Shown one piece after another: positions 43,064 through 51,994 of a stretch of 61,768 nt of DNA (positions within the stretch are counted from its first letter, which is position 1; each line of letters begins with the position of its first letter). Location of the stretch: NCBI RefSeq assembly GCF_004919095.1, contig NZ_STGJ01000019.1, positions 1 to 61,768 of the forward strand, read 5' to 3'. The position numbers and the translations under genes are program-made. The notes under the pieces were generated by a model, which saw nothing but the letters and a program-made list of their open reading frames with translations, did no database searches and was not told where the DNA came from. The stretch comes from Crenobacter intestini. Its GTDB lineage: Bacteria; Pseudomonadota; Gammaproteobacteria; Burkholderiales; Chromobacteriaceae.

Positions 43064-43084
43064 GGCCGGCGTCTGTGGCCGGCC
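43064..43084 (-). repeat. Second GC-rich hairpin just after etfA
   Basis: GGCCGGC and GCCGGCC form a 7-base stem around a 7-base loop. No T-run follows. It lies 17 bases past the etfA stop and directly before the longer hairpin, and may protect the etf mRNA end. Confidence 0.55.
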
Positions 43085-43101
43085 TCGTCCTGTGGTGACG
43101 C

Positions 43102-44037
43102 TTACTTCGACAGCTCGGCGACCAGTTCGGGCACGACGGTGAACAGGTCACCGACGATGCCGTAGTCGGCCACCTGGAAGATCGGCGCTTCTTCGTCCTT
43201 GTTGATCGCGACGATCACCTTGGAGTCCTTCATGCCCGCCAGGTGCTGGATCGCGCCGGAGATGCCGACCGCGACGTAGAGCTGCGGCGCGACGACCTTG
43301 CCGGTCTGGCCGACCTGGTAGTCGTTCGGCGCGTAGCCGGCGTCGACCGCCGCACGCGACGCGCCGACGGCGGCGCCCAGCTTGTCGGCCAAGGGCTCGA
43401 TCACGGCCTTGAACTGCGCGTCGGAACCCAGCGCACGGCCGCCGGAGACGACGATCTTGGCCGCGCCCAGTTCCGGACGGTCGGACTTAGTCAGCTCGGC
43501 GCCGACGAAGGTCGACACGCCAGCGTCCGTGCCCGCGGCAACGCTCTGAAGCTCAGCCGAACCGCCGTTAGCCGCCGCTTCGAACGCGGTGGTGCGCACG
43601 GTGATCACCTTGATCGGGTCGGCCGACTGGACGGTGGCCAGCACGTTGCCCGCGTAGATCGGGCGCACGAAGGTGTCGGCCGACTCGATGGCGGAGATCT
43701 CGGAGATCTGCGCGACGTCGAGCAAGGCTGCGACGCGCGGCAGCAGGTTCTTGCCGAACGAGGACGCCGGCGCGAGCACATGGCTGTAAGCCTTGGCGAG
43801 GTCAACCGCCAGCGGGGCGAGGTTCTCGGCGAGGCCGTGCGCGTACTGCGGCGCGTCGGCGATGAGCACCTTGGTGACGCCGGCGACGGCGCGGGCGGCC
43901 TCGGCGGCAGCCGCGCAGCCGCTGCCTGCGACCAGCACATGGATGTCGCCGCCGAGCTTGGCTGCGGCGGTCACGGTGTTCAGGGTGCCTGTCTTCAGGC
44001 TCTGGTTGTCGTGTTCAGCGATAACGAGGATGGCCAT
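43102..44037 (-). CDS. etfA: EtfA, electron-transfer flavoprotein alpha subunit
   Basis: EtfA and EtfB form a soluble FAD/AMP protein that takes electrons from acyl-CoA and related dehydrogenases to the quinone pool. The 311-residue protein has the N-terminal Rossmann-like half and the C-terminal FAD domain with [10 protein letters not shown], the [18 protein letters not shown] signature (about 239-256) and [19 protein letters not shown] (about 278-296). It starts three bases after etfB ends, so the two are co-translated. Confidence 0.97.
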   Translation of the reverse strand: MAILVIAEHDNQSLKTGTLNTVTAAAKLGGDIHVLVAGSGCAAAAEAARAVAGVTKVLIADAPQYAHGLAENLAPLAVDLAKAYSHVLAPASSFGKNLLPRVAALLDVAQISEISAIESADTFVRPIYAGNVLATVQSADPIKVITVRTTAFEAAANGGSAELQSVAAGTDAGVSTFVGAELTKSDRPELGAAKIVVSGGRALGSDAQFKAVIEPLADKLGAAVGASRAAVDAGYAPNDYQVGQTGKVVAPQLYVAVGISGAIQHLAGMKDSKVIVAINKDEEAPIFQVADYGIVGDLFTVVPELVAELSK

Positions 44038-44040
44038 GGC

Positions 44041-44790
44041 TTACAGCACCTTTGCTTCCGTTTTGAGTTTGGCGACGAGTTCGGCGGCGTTGGCGACCTT
44101 GATGCCGGCGCTGCGCTTGGCCGGCTCGGCGACTTTCAGCGTGGTCAGGCGCGGGGTGACGTCGACGCCCAGATCGGCCGGCGTGGTCTTGTCCAGCGGC
44201 TTCTTCTTGGCAGCCATGATGTTCGGCAGCTTGACGTAGCGCGGCTCGTTCAGGCGCAGGTCGGTGGTGACCACCGCCGGGAGCGCGAGCTTGAGGGTCT
44301 CGAGGCCGCCGTCGATCTCGCGGGTGACGTTCACGGTCTCGGCGGCGAGGTCGACCTTGGAGGCGAAGGTGCCCTGGCCCCAGCCCAACAGCGCGGCGAC
44401 CATCTGGCCGGTCTGGTTGGCATCGTCGTCGATCGCCTGCTTGCCGAGGATCATCAGCTGCGGCGCTTCCTTGACGGCGATTTCCTTGAGCAGCTTGGCG
44501 ACGGCCAGCGGCTGCAGTTCGGCTTCGGTCTCGACCAGGATGGCGCGGTCGGCGCCCATCGCCAGCGCGGTGCGCAGGGTCTCTTCGCACTGCTTGACGC
44601 CCATCGACACCACGACGATCTCGCTCGCCTTGCCGGCTTCCTTCAGGCGGACCGCCTCTTCCACGGCGATCTCGTCGAACGGGTTCATCGACATCTTGGC
44701 GTTGGCGATGTCGACACCGGTGCCGTCAGCCTTGGCCCGGACCTTCACGTTGTAATCCACAACGCGTTTCACAGCGACTAGAACTTTCAT
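44041..44790 (-). CDS. etfB: EtfB, electron-transfer flavoprotein beta subunit
   Basis: EtfB carries the AMP and the loop that recognises partner dehydrogenases. The 249-residue protein starts [18 protein letters not shown] and holds the signature motif [17 protein letters not shown] (about 155-171), with the recognition-loop Leu in [15 protein letters not shown]. It is the first gene of the minus-strand operon and is under a promoter with a PsrA-type operator. Confidence 0.97.
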   Translation of the reverse strand: MKVLVAVKRVVDYNVKVRAKADGTGVDIANAKMSMNPFDEIAVEEAVRLKEAGKASEIVVVSMGVKQCEETLRTALAMGADRAILVETEAELQPLAVAKLLKEIAVKEAPQLMILGKQAIDDDANQTGQMVAALLGWGQGTFASKVDLAAETVNVTREIDGGLETLKLALPAVVTTDLRLNEPRYVKLPNIMAAKKKPLDKTTPADLGVDVTPRLTTLKVAEPAKRSAGIKVANAAELVAKLKTEAKVL

Positions 44791-44887
44791 ATTCCTCCAG
44801 CTCTAAAGAGCCCGAAACAGATTGATCAAACCCTGGTGAAGAGGCATGTTGCCGCCAGCGCAGGGGCGGGCCGGCGTCGACGATCGT

Positions 44888-44903
44888 TCAAACGATCGTT
44901 TGA
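44888..44903. promoter_or_regulatory. PsrA/FadR-type operator at the etfBA promoter
   Basis: TCAAACGATCGTTTGA is a perfect 16-base palindrome. It fits the known PsrA consensus (G/C)AAAC-N(2-4)-GTTT(G/C) in full. It begins three bases past the predicted -10 of the etf promoter, so a bound repressor would cover the transcription start. The next nine bases (ACGATCGTT) repeat part of it. PsrA-type TetR regulators are released by long-chain acyl-CoA or fatty acids; no regulator gene is seen in the window. Confidence 0.72.
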
Positions 44904-44906
44904 CCG

Positions 44907-44936
44907 ATTATGACGTCGCAAAAATGCAAATGTCCA
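44907..44936 (-). promoter_or_regulatory. Predicted sigma-70 promoter of etfB-etfA
   Basis: On the minus strand TGGACA (-35) and CATAAT (-10), each five of six to consensus, are 18 bases apart. The -10 is three bases from the PsrA-like palindrome. Confidence 0.6.
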
Positions 44937-44959
44937 GACCCGCGTGCACGGACGCTCCC

Positions 44960-44986
44960 CTGACACACGTCACCTGCGTGTACAAT
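44960..44986 (+). promoter_or_regulatory. Predicted promoter of the enoyl-CoA hydratase gene
   Basis: A -10-like TACAAT (44981-44986) lies 40 bases before the ATG. A -35-like CTGACA is 15 bases upstream, a short spacer, so the -35 is less sure. The palindrome at 44888 is about 75 bases upstream, so it may or may not affect this side. Confidence 0.4.
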
Positions 44987-45026
44987 GCACCGCAACATTT
45001 CAACTGCATAATACGGGAGCAAGCGC

Positions 45027-45446
45027 ATGACCGTCTACTTTGAAGACATCAGGATCGGCGACTCTGCCGAATACGCGAAGACCATCACCGAAGCCGACAT
45101 CCTGATGTTCGCGGCCGTCTCCGGCGACGATAACCCCGTGCACATCAACCAGGAATACGCTGAACAGACGATGTTCGGCGGCCGCATCGCGCACGGCATG
45201 CTCAGCGCCAGCCTGATTTCCTGCGTGCTCGGCACCCGCTTGCCTGGCCCCGGCACCATTTATCTGTCGCAATCGACCCGCTTCAAGGCGCCGGTCAAGA
45301 TCGGCGAGACGGTGACAGCGCGTGCGACCGTCACCGAGCTTGACCCGGCCAAGCGCCGCGTCAAGCTGCTCACCGAGTGCTTCGTCAGCGGCAAGCTGAT
45401 CCTCGAGGGCGAGTCGCTGGTGATCGCGCCGGCCAAGCCTGAATAA
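45027..45446 (+). CDS. phaJ: (R)-specific enoyl-CoA hydratase, MaoC/PhaJ family
   Basis: The enzyme hydrates trans-2-enoyl-CoA to (R)-3-hydroxyacyl-CoA, which links beta-oxidation to polyhydroxyalkanoate synthesis. The 139-residue protein is a single hot-dog domain with the catalytic motif DDNPVH, giving Asp34 and His39, then GGRIAHGMLSASLIS in the central helix. It is divergent from etfB, and its stop is three bases from the convergent queG stop. Length and motif fit PhaJ, but some relatives are broader MaoC dehydratases. Confidence 0.87.
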   Translation: MTVYFEDIRIGDSAEYAKTITEADILMFAAVSGDDNPVHINQEYAEQTMFGGRIAHGMLSASLISCVLGTRLPGPGTIYLSQSTRFKAPVKIGETVTARATVTELDPAKRRVKLLTECFVSGKLILEGESLVIAPAKPE

Positions 45447-45449
45447 GCG

Positions 45450-46529
45450 CTAACGGGCGTCGGCGCCATGCCGCGCCAGCGCCCATTCAACATGTTCGCG
45501 CACCAGCGCCGACGCATCATTCCGCCGCGCCGCAAGCGCAGCCAACACCGCCGGTGTCGCCGGCGCGTTCCCCAGGCCAACCGCCAGGTTGCGCAGCCAG
45601 CGCTGGTAGCCGATCCGCCAGATCGGGCTGCCGGCGGTGCGCTCGCGAAAGTCCGCCTCGCTCCACGCGAATAGCTCGGCAAGGCTCGCCGCGTCGAGCC
45701 CATGCCGCACTGCAAAATCCCCCTCGCCCGACAGCCTGGCAAAGCGGTTCCACGGGCACGAGAGCTGGCAGTCGTCGCAGCCGTACACGCGGTTGCCCAA
45801 GCGCGGCCGCAACGCCTCGGGGATGGCGCCAGGGAGTTCGATGGTCAGGTAGGAGATGCACAGGCGCGCGTCGACCCGGTACGGCGCGACGATGGCGCCG
45901 GTCGGGCACGCGTCGATGCAGCGAGTGCAGCGGCCGCAGTGGCCTTCTTCGGCCGCGTCCTCGGGCAGCGGCAGGTCGGTGACGATCTCGCCGAGGAAAA
46001 ACAGCGAGCCTGCGTCGCGGTTGAGCAGCAAGGTGTGCTTGCCTCGCCAGCCCAGGCCCGCCTGCGCGGCAAATGACACCTCGGCCAAAGGCGCGCTGTC
46101 GGTGAACACCCGGTAGCCGTAGGCGCCGACCTCGCCCTCGATGCGGCTGGCGAGCGCCTGCAGCCGCTTGCGCAGCACCTTGTGGTAGTCGCGGCCGAGC
46201 GCGTAACGCGACACATACGCAGCCTCGCCGTCGGCGAGCACCGCGTGCGCGTCGCGCGCGTCGGGCCAGTAATCCATCCTGAGCGAAACCACCGACAGCG
46301 CGCCGGGCACCAGGCCCGCCGGGTCAAGCCTGAGCGTGCCGTGGCGCGCCATGTAGTCCATCTGCCCGTGGCAGCCATCGGCAAGCCAGGCCTCAAGCGC
46401 CGCCCTCGCCTCATCCGGCAGGCTCGCGCGGCTGATGCGCGCGCCGGCAAAGCCCGCCTCAAGCGCCCACGCTTTGATTTGGCGGGCCAATTCTGGATAA
46501 TCCACGTTTTGCAATCCACACTCGATCAT
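45450..46529 (-). CDS. queG: QueG, epoxyqueuosine reductase
   Basis: QueG removes the epoxide of epoxyqueuosine in tRNA, using cobalamin and two [4Fe-4S] clusters, as the last step of queuosine synthesis. The 359-residue protein has the family motifs DYMARHGTLR (about 53-62), YGYRVFTDSAPL, the GLGWRGKHT loop and two ferredoxin-like cysteine sets: CGRCTRCIDACPTG and YGCDDCQLSCPWNR. I start at the ATG at 46529, but it overlaps the tsaE start codon; 46535 and a GTG at 46505 are possible. Confidence 0.95.
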   Translation of the reverse strand: MIECGLQNVDYPELARQIKAWALEAGFAGARISRASLPDEARAALEAWLADGCHGQMDYMARHGTLRLDPAGLVPGALSVVSLRMDYWPDARDAHAVLADGEAAYVSRYALGRDYHKVLRKRLQALASRIEGEVGAYGYRVFTDSAPLAEVSFAAQAGLGWRGKHTLLLNRDAGSLFFLGEIVTDLPLPEDAAEEGHCGRCTRCIDACPTGAIVAPYRVDARLCISYLTIELPGAIPEALRPRLGNRVYGCDDCQLSCPWNRFARLSGEGDFAVRHGLDAASLAELFAWSEADFRERTAGSPIWRIGYQRWLRNLAVGLGNAPATPAVLAALAARRNDASALVREHVEWALARHGADAR

Positions 46530-47004
46530 GGCCATGGATGATAGCAGCAGCACAAGCGGCCTTCTGGCCGACGAAGCCGCCACCCTCGCGCTGGGCGGTG
46601 CACTCGCCGGAAGCCTGACGCCGGGCATGGTCGTCTACCTCGACGGCGACCTGGGCGCCGGCAAGACCACGCTGACGCGCGGCCTCTTGCGCGCCCTGGG
46701 CCACGCCGGCCGCGTGAAGAGCCCGACGTACGCGCTGGTCGAGAGCTACGCCTTCGACGGTCTGGAGGTCCACCACTTCGACCTGTACCGCTTCAACGAC
46801 CCGCAGGAGTGGGACGACTCGGGACTGGCCGAACTTTTCGGCGCGCACAGCCTCTGTCTGGTCGAGTGGCCGGACAAGGCTGAAGGCTTGTTGCCGCCGC
46901 CGGATTTGACCGTCGCGCTGGCTGTGGATGGCGAGGGTCGCCGCTACCGGCTGACCGCCCACGACGACACGGGAAGACAATGCCTGACAAGACTCTCAAG
47001 CTGA
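46528..47004 (+). CDS. tsaE: TsaE, ATPase of the tRNA t6A synthesis complex
   Basis: TsaE works with TsaB and TsaD to make N6-threonylcarbamoyl-adenosine at position 37 of ANN-decoding tRNAs. The 158-residue protein has Walker [10 protein letters not shown] (40-48), the KSPTYALVE switch motif and a Walker B-like HHFDLYRF. A second ATG at 46534 is possible; neither has a visible ribosome site. It overlaps amiC by 25 bases, and this tsaE-amiC pairing is common in proteobacteria. Confidence 0.95.
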   Translation: MAMDDSSSTSGLLADEAATLALGGALAGSLTPGMVVYLDGDLGAGKTTLTRGLLRALGHAGRVKSPTYALVESYAFDGLEVHHFDLYRFNDPQEWDDSGLAELFGAHSLCLVEWPDKAEGLLPPPDLTVALAVDGEGRRYRLTAHDDTGRQCLTRLSS

Positions 47005-48218
47005 GCCGCCGCCGCCTGGTCGGCGCCGCGGCGGCCACCTGGCTGCTCGCGGTGAGCAGGGTGGGCTTTGCCGCGGTGCCGCAAATCGTCGCGCTGCGCA
47101 TCTGGCCCTCGTCCACCTACACGCGGGTGACGCTCGAATCGAGCAGCCCGCTCAAGTACAAGCAGTTCACGCTCGCCAGCCCCGACCGGCTGGTGATCGA
47201 CCTCGAGGGGGTCGAGCTGAACGCGACCCTGCAGGGCATCGGCACGCTGATCAACGGCGGCGACCCCTTCGTGAAGAGCGCGCGCGCCGCGCAGTTCTCG
47301 CCGGACACCGTGCGCCTGGTGCTGGAACTGAAGACCGAGATCGCGCCACAGGTGTTCACGCTGAACCCGGTCGCCGAGTTCCGCGACCGGCTGGTGGTCG
47401 ACCTCTACCCGGCCAAGCCGCAGGACGACCCGCTGCTCGCGCTGTTGCAGGACTACAACCGCGGCAAGCTCGACGAGCGCCCGCAGCTGAAGCCGCAGCC
47501 GGGCAAGGCCGGCGTCGACCGTCCGGTCACCATCGTGCTCGACCCCGGCCACGGCGGCGAGGACCCGGGTGCGGTCGGCCCGTCCGGCGTGCGCGAGAAG
47601 GACGTCGTGCTGCGCATCGCGCGCGAACTGCGCCAGCTGATCAACAGCCAGCGCAATATGCGCGCGCACCTGACCCGCGACGAAGACGTGTTCATCCCGC
47701 TGGGCGTGCGCGTGGCCAAGGCGCGCAAGCTCGGCGCCGACCTGTTCATCTCGATCCACGCCGACGCGTTCACCACGCCGACCGCCCGCGGCTCGTCGGT
47801 GTTCGCGCTGTCCGAGAAGGGCGCCACCTCGACCGCCGCGCGCTTCCTCGCCAAGACGCAGAACGACGCCGACTTGATCGGCGGCGTGCGCATCGGCGGC
47901 AAGGACAAGTACCTCGCGCACACCCTGCTCGACCTGACGCAGACGGCGACCATCAACGACAGCCTGAAACTCGGCAAGGCGGTGCTCGGCCATATGGGCA
48001 ACCTGAACACCCTGCACAAGCCGCGTGTCGAGCAGGCGGGCTTCGCGGTGCTCAAGGCGCCGGACATCCCGTCGATCCTGGTCGAGACCGCCTTCATCAG
48101 CAACCCGGAAGAAGAGAAGAAGCTGGTCGACCCGGCCTTCCAGCGCAGGATGGCCGAGTCGCTGCTCGCCGGCATCAAGGGCTACTTCGGGCAAAGCACG
48201 CTGTACGCGCAAGGCTGA
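46980..48218 (+). CDS. amiC: AmiC-type N-acetylmuramoyl-L-alanine amidase, Tat-exported
   Basis: The enzyme splits peptidoglycan peptides from N-acetylmuramic acid and separates daughter cells. The 412-residue protein has a twin-arginine signal with [16 protein letters not shown] (about 9-24), an AMIN domain (about 37-140) for septum targeting, and an Amidase_3 domain (about 180-408). The zinc residues are seen in [15 protein letters not shown] and SIHADAF, and the catalytic Glu in VETAFISN. It has a GGAAG ribosome site. Confidence 0.96.
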   Translation: MPDKTLKLSRRRLVGAAAATWLLAVSRVGFAAVPQIVALRIWPSSTYTRVTLESSSPLKYKQFTLASPDRLVIDLEGVELNATLQGIGTLINGGDPFVKSARAAQFSPDTVRLVLELKTEIAPQVFTLNPVAEFRDRLVVDLYPAKPQDDPLLALLQDYNRGKLDERPQLKPQPGKAGVDRPVTIVLDPGHGGEDPGAVGPSGVREKDVVLRIARELRQLINSQRNMRAHLTRDEDVFIPLGVRVAKARKLGADLFISIHADAFTTPTARGSSVFALSEKGATSTAARFLAKTQNDADLIGGVRIGGKDKYLAHTLLDLTQTATINDSLKLGKAVLGHMGNLNTLHKPRVEQAGFAVLKAPDIPSILVETAFISNPEEEKKLVDPAFQRRMAESLLAGIKGYFGQSTLYAQG

Positions 48219-48238
48219 GCGGAGCACACTGCAAAACA

Positions 48239-48267
48239 AAAAAGCGGAACCTGTGGTTCCGCTTTTT
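48239..48267. terminator. Bidirectional terminator between amiC and yacG
   Basis: The perfect 13-base stem AAAAAGCGGAACC / GGTTCCGCTTTTT closes a TGT loop. It lies between the converging genes and has a T-run on both strands. Confidence 0.93.
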
Positions 48268-48279
48268 CTATGGTGCGCC

Positions 48280-48471
48280 TTACTGCGGCGCGTCCTCGCC
48301 GTCCGGCGGCGACGCGGGCACCCGGTAGCTTTCGTCCGCCCACTGCCCCAGGTCGATCAGGCGGCAGCGCTCGGAACAGAACGGCCGGTAGCGGCTCGCG
48401 GCTTCCCAGCGCACCGGCGCGCCGCATTGCGGGCAGGCGACCACGCGGACGGTTTCTGGCTTTTCGCTCAT
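48280..48471 (-). CDS. yacG: YacG, DNA gyrase inhibitor
   Basis: YacG is a small zinc protein that binds GyrB and blocks DNA gyrase. The 63-residue protein has the four-cysteine zinc site CPQC (about 13-16) and CSERC (about 32-36), then the conserved [16 protein letters not shown]. It is last in the run pilB-pilC-pilD-coaE-zapD-yacG, a gene order seen in many proteobacteria. Confidence 0.95.
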   Translation of the reverse strand: MSEKPETVRVVACPQCGAPVRWEAASRYRPFCSERCRLIDLGQWADESYRVPASPPDGEDAPQ

Positions 48472-48481
48472 CGCGGTCTCC

Positions 48482-49240
48482 TCAAAACTTGCAGAAGGTC
48501 ATCGAGAATTCGACGTCCCGGGCCAGCGTGCGCGGCCGCGCGCCTTCCGCGTACGCCTGCACGAAGCGCAGGTTGATCGCGTACTTGTTGGCGGACAATT
48601 CGGGCAGCGCATCCAGCCCCGCCGGGTAGTCGACGCGGATCAGCTGGACCACCCGCCCGCCGGACATCTGCTGGAACGCGCCGTTGCGGGCGACGAAGTG
48701 GAAGGTCTTGCCGCTGTCGCGCAACAGCCGCAACAGCAGAGTCGCCGCCTCGGAGGTCGGCATCAGGGGCGCCGCCCAACGGCGGATGTCGGCGCGCCGC
48801 TCGTCGGCGTCGCGCGCCTGCCACAAGGCGTACGAGGGCAGGTCGAACGAGCAGGTGCCGCCGGCGATCACCGAGCGCTGCTTGATCGCCATCAGCCACT
48901 CGTTCTCGCGCAGGTGCTGGCCGAACTTGCTGGTCAGCCCCAGCAACTGCTGCGCGACGCGCTCGATCTGGTCGATGGTCGCGTCGAGCATCGCCTGGTC
49001 GATCGCCGGGTTGTCGTGCCAGGCGTCGAGCAGCTGCTTTTGCCGCTCGAGCTCCTGCAACAGGTCGGACTTGAGCTCGGCGCGCGAGGCGACCTCGAGG
49101 ATCTCGAACAGCACCAGCAAGGCCGAATGGTGTTCGTACGGGTGATCGCGCTCGACGAAGAAAGACAGCCGCTGATAGAGCTGCTCCAGCCTGAGCAGGC
49201 TGCGGGTTCGTTCGGTGACCGGAAACTCGAAACTAATCAC
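48482..49240 (-). CDS. zapD: ZapD, FtsZ-ring-associated protein
   Basis: ZapD bundles FtsZ filaments at the division ring. The 252-residue protein has the family opening [20 protein letters not shown] and a long helical bundle with [19 protein letters not shown]; a beta domain follows with [14 protein letters not shown] (about 126-139). Its ATG overlaps the coaE stop by four bases. Confidence 0.95.
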   Translation of the reverse strand: MISFEFPVTERTRSLLRLEQLYQRLSFFVERDHPYEHHSALLVLFEILEVASRAELKSDLLQELERQKQLLDAWHDNPAIDQAMLDATIDQIERVAQQLLGLTSKFGQHLRENEWLMAIKQRSVIAGGTCSFDLPSYALWQARDADERRADIRRWAAPLMPTSEAATLLLRLLRDSGKTFHFVARNGAFQQMSGGRVVQLIRVDYPAGLDALPELSANKYAINLRFVQAYAEGARPRTLARDVEFSMTFCKF

Positions 49241-49896
49241 TGCGCGGGATCCGTGGGTGCGGTGGTTGACGGCGGACAGTCCGCGCGTGCAAGACAGGCC
49301 AGATAATAACGGTGTTTGGCGGCGACTTGAAGCGCCAGCTTATCAAGCCTGCCGCTATTGTCGATCACGTCGTCCGCTCGCGCGGTGCGCTCGGCGCGCG
49401 GCAACTGCGCGGCCATGATCGCGCGCACCGCGTCGGCGGGCAGCGAACTGCGCGCCATCACCCGCGTAAGCTGCGTCTCTTCCGGGCAGTCGACCACCAG
49501 CGTGCGGTCGACCAGTTCGAGGTAGCCGCCCTTCTCGAACAGCAGCGGCACGGCGAGTACCGCGTACACGCCCTGCCCGCCTGCAAGCTGGCGCAGCGCC
49601 TCCTCGCGGATCAGCGGGTGCAGGATGGCTTCCAGCCGCTCGCGGGCGGCGGCGTCGGCAAACACCCGCTCGCGCATCGCCGCGCGGTCGAGCCGGCCGT
49701 CCGCCGCGACCACGCCGGCGCCGAACGAACCGGCGATCGCCGGCATCGCCGCGCCGCCGGGCGCGGTCAGCGCGTGCGCGATCGCGTCGGTGTCGACGAT
49801 GTCGGCGCCCAACGCGGCAAATCGCTCGGCGACCGCGCTCTTGCCCGAGCCGATGCCGCCGGTCAGGCCGACCACGAAACGCTTACAGCCGGCCAA
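49237..49896 (-). CDS. coaE: CoaE, dephospho-CoA kinase
   Basis: CoaE adds the last phosphate in coenzyme A synthesis. The protein has the P-loop GLTGGIGSGKS, a substrate site with VDTDAIAH and the lid region with REEALRQL. The start is unclear: a TTG at 49896 gives MAGCKRFVVGLTGG and 219 residues, overlapping the end of pilD; a GTG at 49875 would begin almost at the P-loop. I prefer the TTG. It overlaps zapD by four bases. Confidence 0.92.
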   Translation of the reverse strand: MAGCKRFVVGLTGGIGSGKSAVAERFAALGADIVDTDAIAHALTAPGGAAMPAIAGSFGAGVVAADGRLDRAAMRERVFADAAARERLEAILHPLIREEALRQLAGGQGVYAVLAVPLLFEKGGYLELVDRTLVVDCPEETQLTRVMARSSLPADAVRAIMAAQLPRAERTARADDVIDNSGRLDKLALQVAAKHRYYLACLARADCPPSTTAPTDPAQ

Positions 49897-50746
49897 GGTA
49901 CCACCCCACGATGTCGTGCCCCCACAACAGCGCGACATAGCCCGCTGCGGCAAGGTAAGGCCCGAACGGCAGGGGCTGGCCGCGCCCCATGCGCGAGAGC
50001 GCGATCTGCAGGATGCCCCACAGCGCGCCGACCAGGCTCGACAACAGGATGATCAACGGCAGCATCTGCCAGCCCAGCCACGCGCCGAGCGCGGCCAACA
50101 GCTTGAAGTCGCCGTAGCCCATGCCCTCCTTGCCGGTGACGAGCTTGAACAGCCAGTACACGCTCCACAGCACGAGGTAACCGGCCATCGCGCCGACCAC
50201 CGCGTCGGCAAGCGGCAGCACGCCGTACACCAGGTGAAAGGCGATGCCCGCCCACACCAGCGGCAGCGTGATGTCGTCCGGCAACAGCTGGGTGGCAGCG
50301 TCGATCATGGTCAGCGCGACAAGCGCGGCGGTCAGCAGCAAGGCTCCCGAGAGCCACACGCCGGGCCCGAGCAGCCACGCGTTCAGCGCGAACAGCACGC
50401 CGGTTGAGAGTTCGATCAGCGGGTAGCGCGGCGAGATCGGCGCGCGGCAGTCGGCGCAGCGCCCGCCCAGCAGCAGGTAGCCCGCGAGCGGCACGTTGTG
50501 CCACGGCCGCACGAGCGCGCCGCAATGCGGGCAGCGCGAACCCGGACGCAGCAGGTTGAACGGCGGGTGTTCAGGCACCGGCTGGCCGCCCAGTTCGGCG
50601 CACTCGGCGGCCCAGCGCCGCTCGAGCATCACCGGCAGCCGGGCGATCACCACGTTGAGGAAGCTGCCGACAAACAGGCCGAACACGCCGACCAGGGCGG
50701 CAAAGGCCGCCGGCGGCAGCGCGAGCAGGATCTCGAATGCTTCCAT
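49883..50746 (-). CDS. pilD: PilD, prepilin peptidase / N-methyltransferase
   Basis: PilD cuts the leader of type IV prepilins and pseudopilins and methylates the new N-terminus at the inner membrane. The 287-residue protein has the cytoplasmic zinc loop with Cys72, 75, 97 and 100, about seven to eight membrane helices, and the two catalytic Asp residues, Asp149 in TMIDAATQ and Asp213 in GYGDFK. It shares one base with the pilC stop. Since the gsp operon has no gspO, it probably processes the Gsp pseudopilins too. Confidence 0.96.
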   Translation of the reverse strand: MEAFEILLALPPAAFAALVGVFGLFVGSFLNVVIARLPVMLERRWAAECAELGGQPVPEHPPFNLLRPGSRCPHCGALVRPWHNVPLAGYLLLGGRCADCRAPISPRYPLIELSTGVLFALNAWLLGPGVWLSGALLLTAALVALTMIDAATQLLPDDITLPLVWAGIAFHLVYGVLPLADAVVGAMAGYLVLWSVYWLFKLVTGKEGMGYGDFKLLAALGAWLGWQMLPLIILLSSLVGALWGILQIALSRMGRGQPLPFGPYLAAAGYVALLWGHDIVGWYLGRL

Positions 50747-51969
50747 CAGCCGACCACCTGGCCCATCTTGAAGATCGGCAGGTACATGGCGACGACCAGG
50801 CCGCCGATCAGCACGCCGAGCACCACCATGATCAGCGGTTCAAGCAGGCTGGACAGCGCGGCCACCGCGTTGTCGACCTCTTCCTCGTAGAAGTCGGCGA
50901 CCTTCTCGAGCATCGAGTCGAGCGAGCCCGACTCCTCGCCGATCGCGGTCATCTGCATCACCATGTTCGGGAACAGCTCGCTCTTGCCCATCGCGAAGGT
51001 CAGGCTCGAGCCGGTGCTCACCTCGGTGCGGATCTTCTGCGTCGCGTCGCTGTAGACCTGGTTGCCCGACGCGCCGCCGACCGAGTCGAGCGCCTCGACC
51101 AGCGGCACGCCGGCGGTGAACAGCGTCGCCAGCGTGCGCGTCCAGCGCGCGATGGTCGCCTTCCTGACGATCTCGCCGATCACCGGAACCTTGAGGATGA
51201 AGCGGTCCATCGCGCGGTGCGCGGCGGGCGAACGCTTGAACGCAAAGACACCGCCGAAGATCCCGCCGATCAGGCCGCCGAAGATCAGCCACCACCATTC
51301 GACGAAGAAGTCGGACAGCCAGATCACGAACAGCGTCGGCGCCGGCAGGTCCGCGCCGAAGCTGGAGAACAGGTCCTTGAACGCCGGGATCACGTAGATC
51401 ATGATCACCGCGGTGATGATGAAGGCGGTGCCGATGATCGCCGTCGGGTAGATCAGCGCCGACTTGATCTTGCCCTTGATCGCCAGCGTCTTTTCCTTGT
51501 AGGTCGCCAGCTTGTCGAGCAGCGCGTCGAGCACGCCGCCGGTCTCGCCGGCCGCGATCAGGTTGCAGAACAAGGCGTCGAAGTACAGCGGGTGCTTGCG
51601 GAACGCCGCCGACAAGGCGGTGCCCGACTCGACGTCGGCGCGGATGTCGAGCAGCAGCTTGACCATGCGCGGGTTGTTGTGGCCACGCGCGGTGATATCG
51701 AACGCCTGCAGGAGCGGCACGCCGGCCTTCATCATCGTCGAGAGCTGGCGGGTGAACAGCGCGACGTCCTTCTCGCTGATGCTGCGCCCGAGCTTCGCCC
51801 GCTGGCGGGCGATCTTGTGCACCAGCACGCCCTGGCGGCGCAGCTGCATCTTGGCGACAGCCTCGCTCTCGGCGCGGATCTCGCCGCGCACCACCTTGCC
51901 ATCCCGGCCCTTCCCTTCCCACGCCCAGTTGTACTGGGGGGGCTGTTTCATCGCTTGAGCGTTCGCCAT
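50746..51969 (-). CDS. pilC: PilC, type IV pilus inner-membrane platform protein
   Basis: PilC (PilG in Neisseria) anchors pilus assembly in the inner membrane. The 407-residue protein has two GspF-type repeats, with FTRQLSTMMKAGVPLLQAFD (about 71-90) and the second FATL..AGVPLVEAL copy, and three membrane segments near 177-197, 225-245 and 380-402. It lies between pilB and pilD. Confidence 0.95.
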   Translation of the reverse strand: MANAQAMKQPPQYNWAWEGKGRDGKVVRGEIRAESEAVAKMQLRRQGVLVHKIARQRAKLGRSISEKDVALFTRQLSTMMKAGVPLLQAFDITARGHNNPRMVKLLLDIRADVESGTALSAAFRKHPLYFDALFCNLIAAGETGGVLDALLDKLATYKEKTLAIKGKIKSALIYPTAIIGTAFIITAVIMIYVIPAFKDLFSSFGADLPAPTLFVIWLSDFFVEWWWLIFGGLIGGIFGGVFAFKRSPAAHRAMDRFILKVPVIGEIVRKATIARWTRTLATLFTAGVPLVEALDSVGGASGNQVYSDATQKIRTEVSTGSSLTFAMGKSELFPNMVMQMTAIGEESGSLDSMLEKVADFYEEEVDNAVAALSSLLEPLIMVVLGVLIGGLVVAMYLPIFKMGQVVG

Positions 51970-51994
51970 GCGTGCGTCCGTCTTGTCTGGGTTG

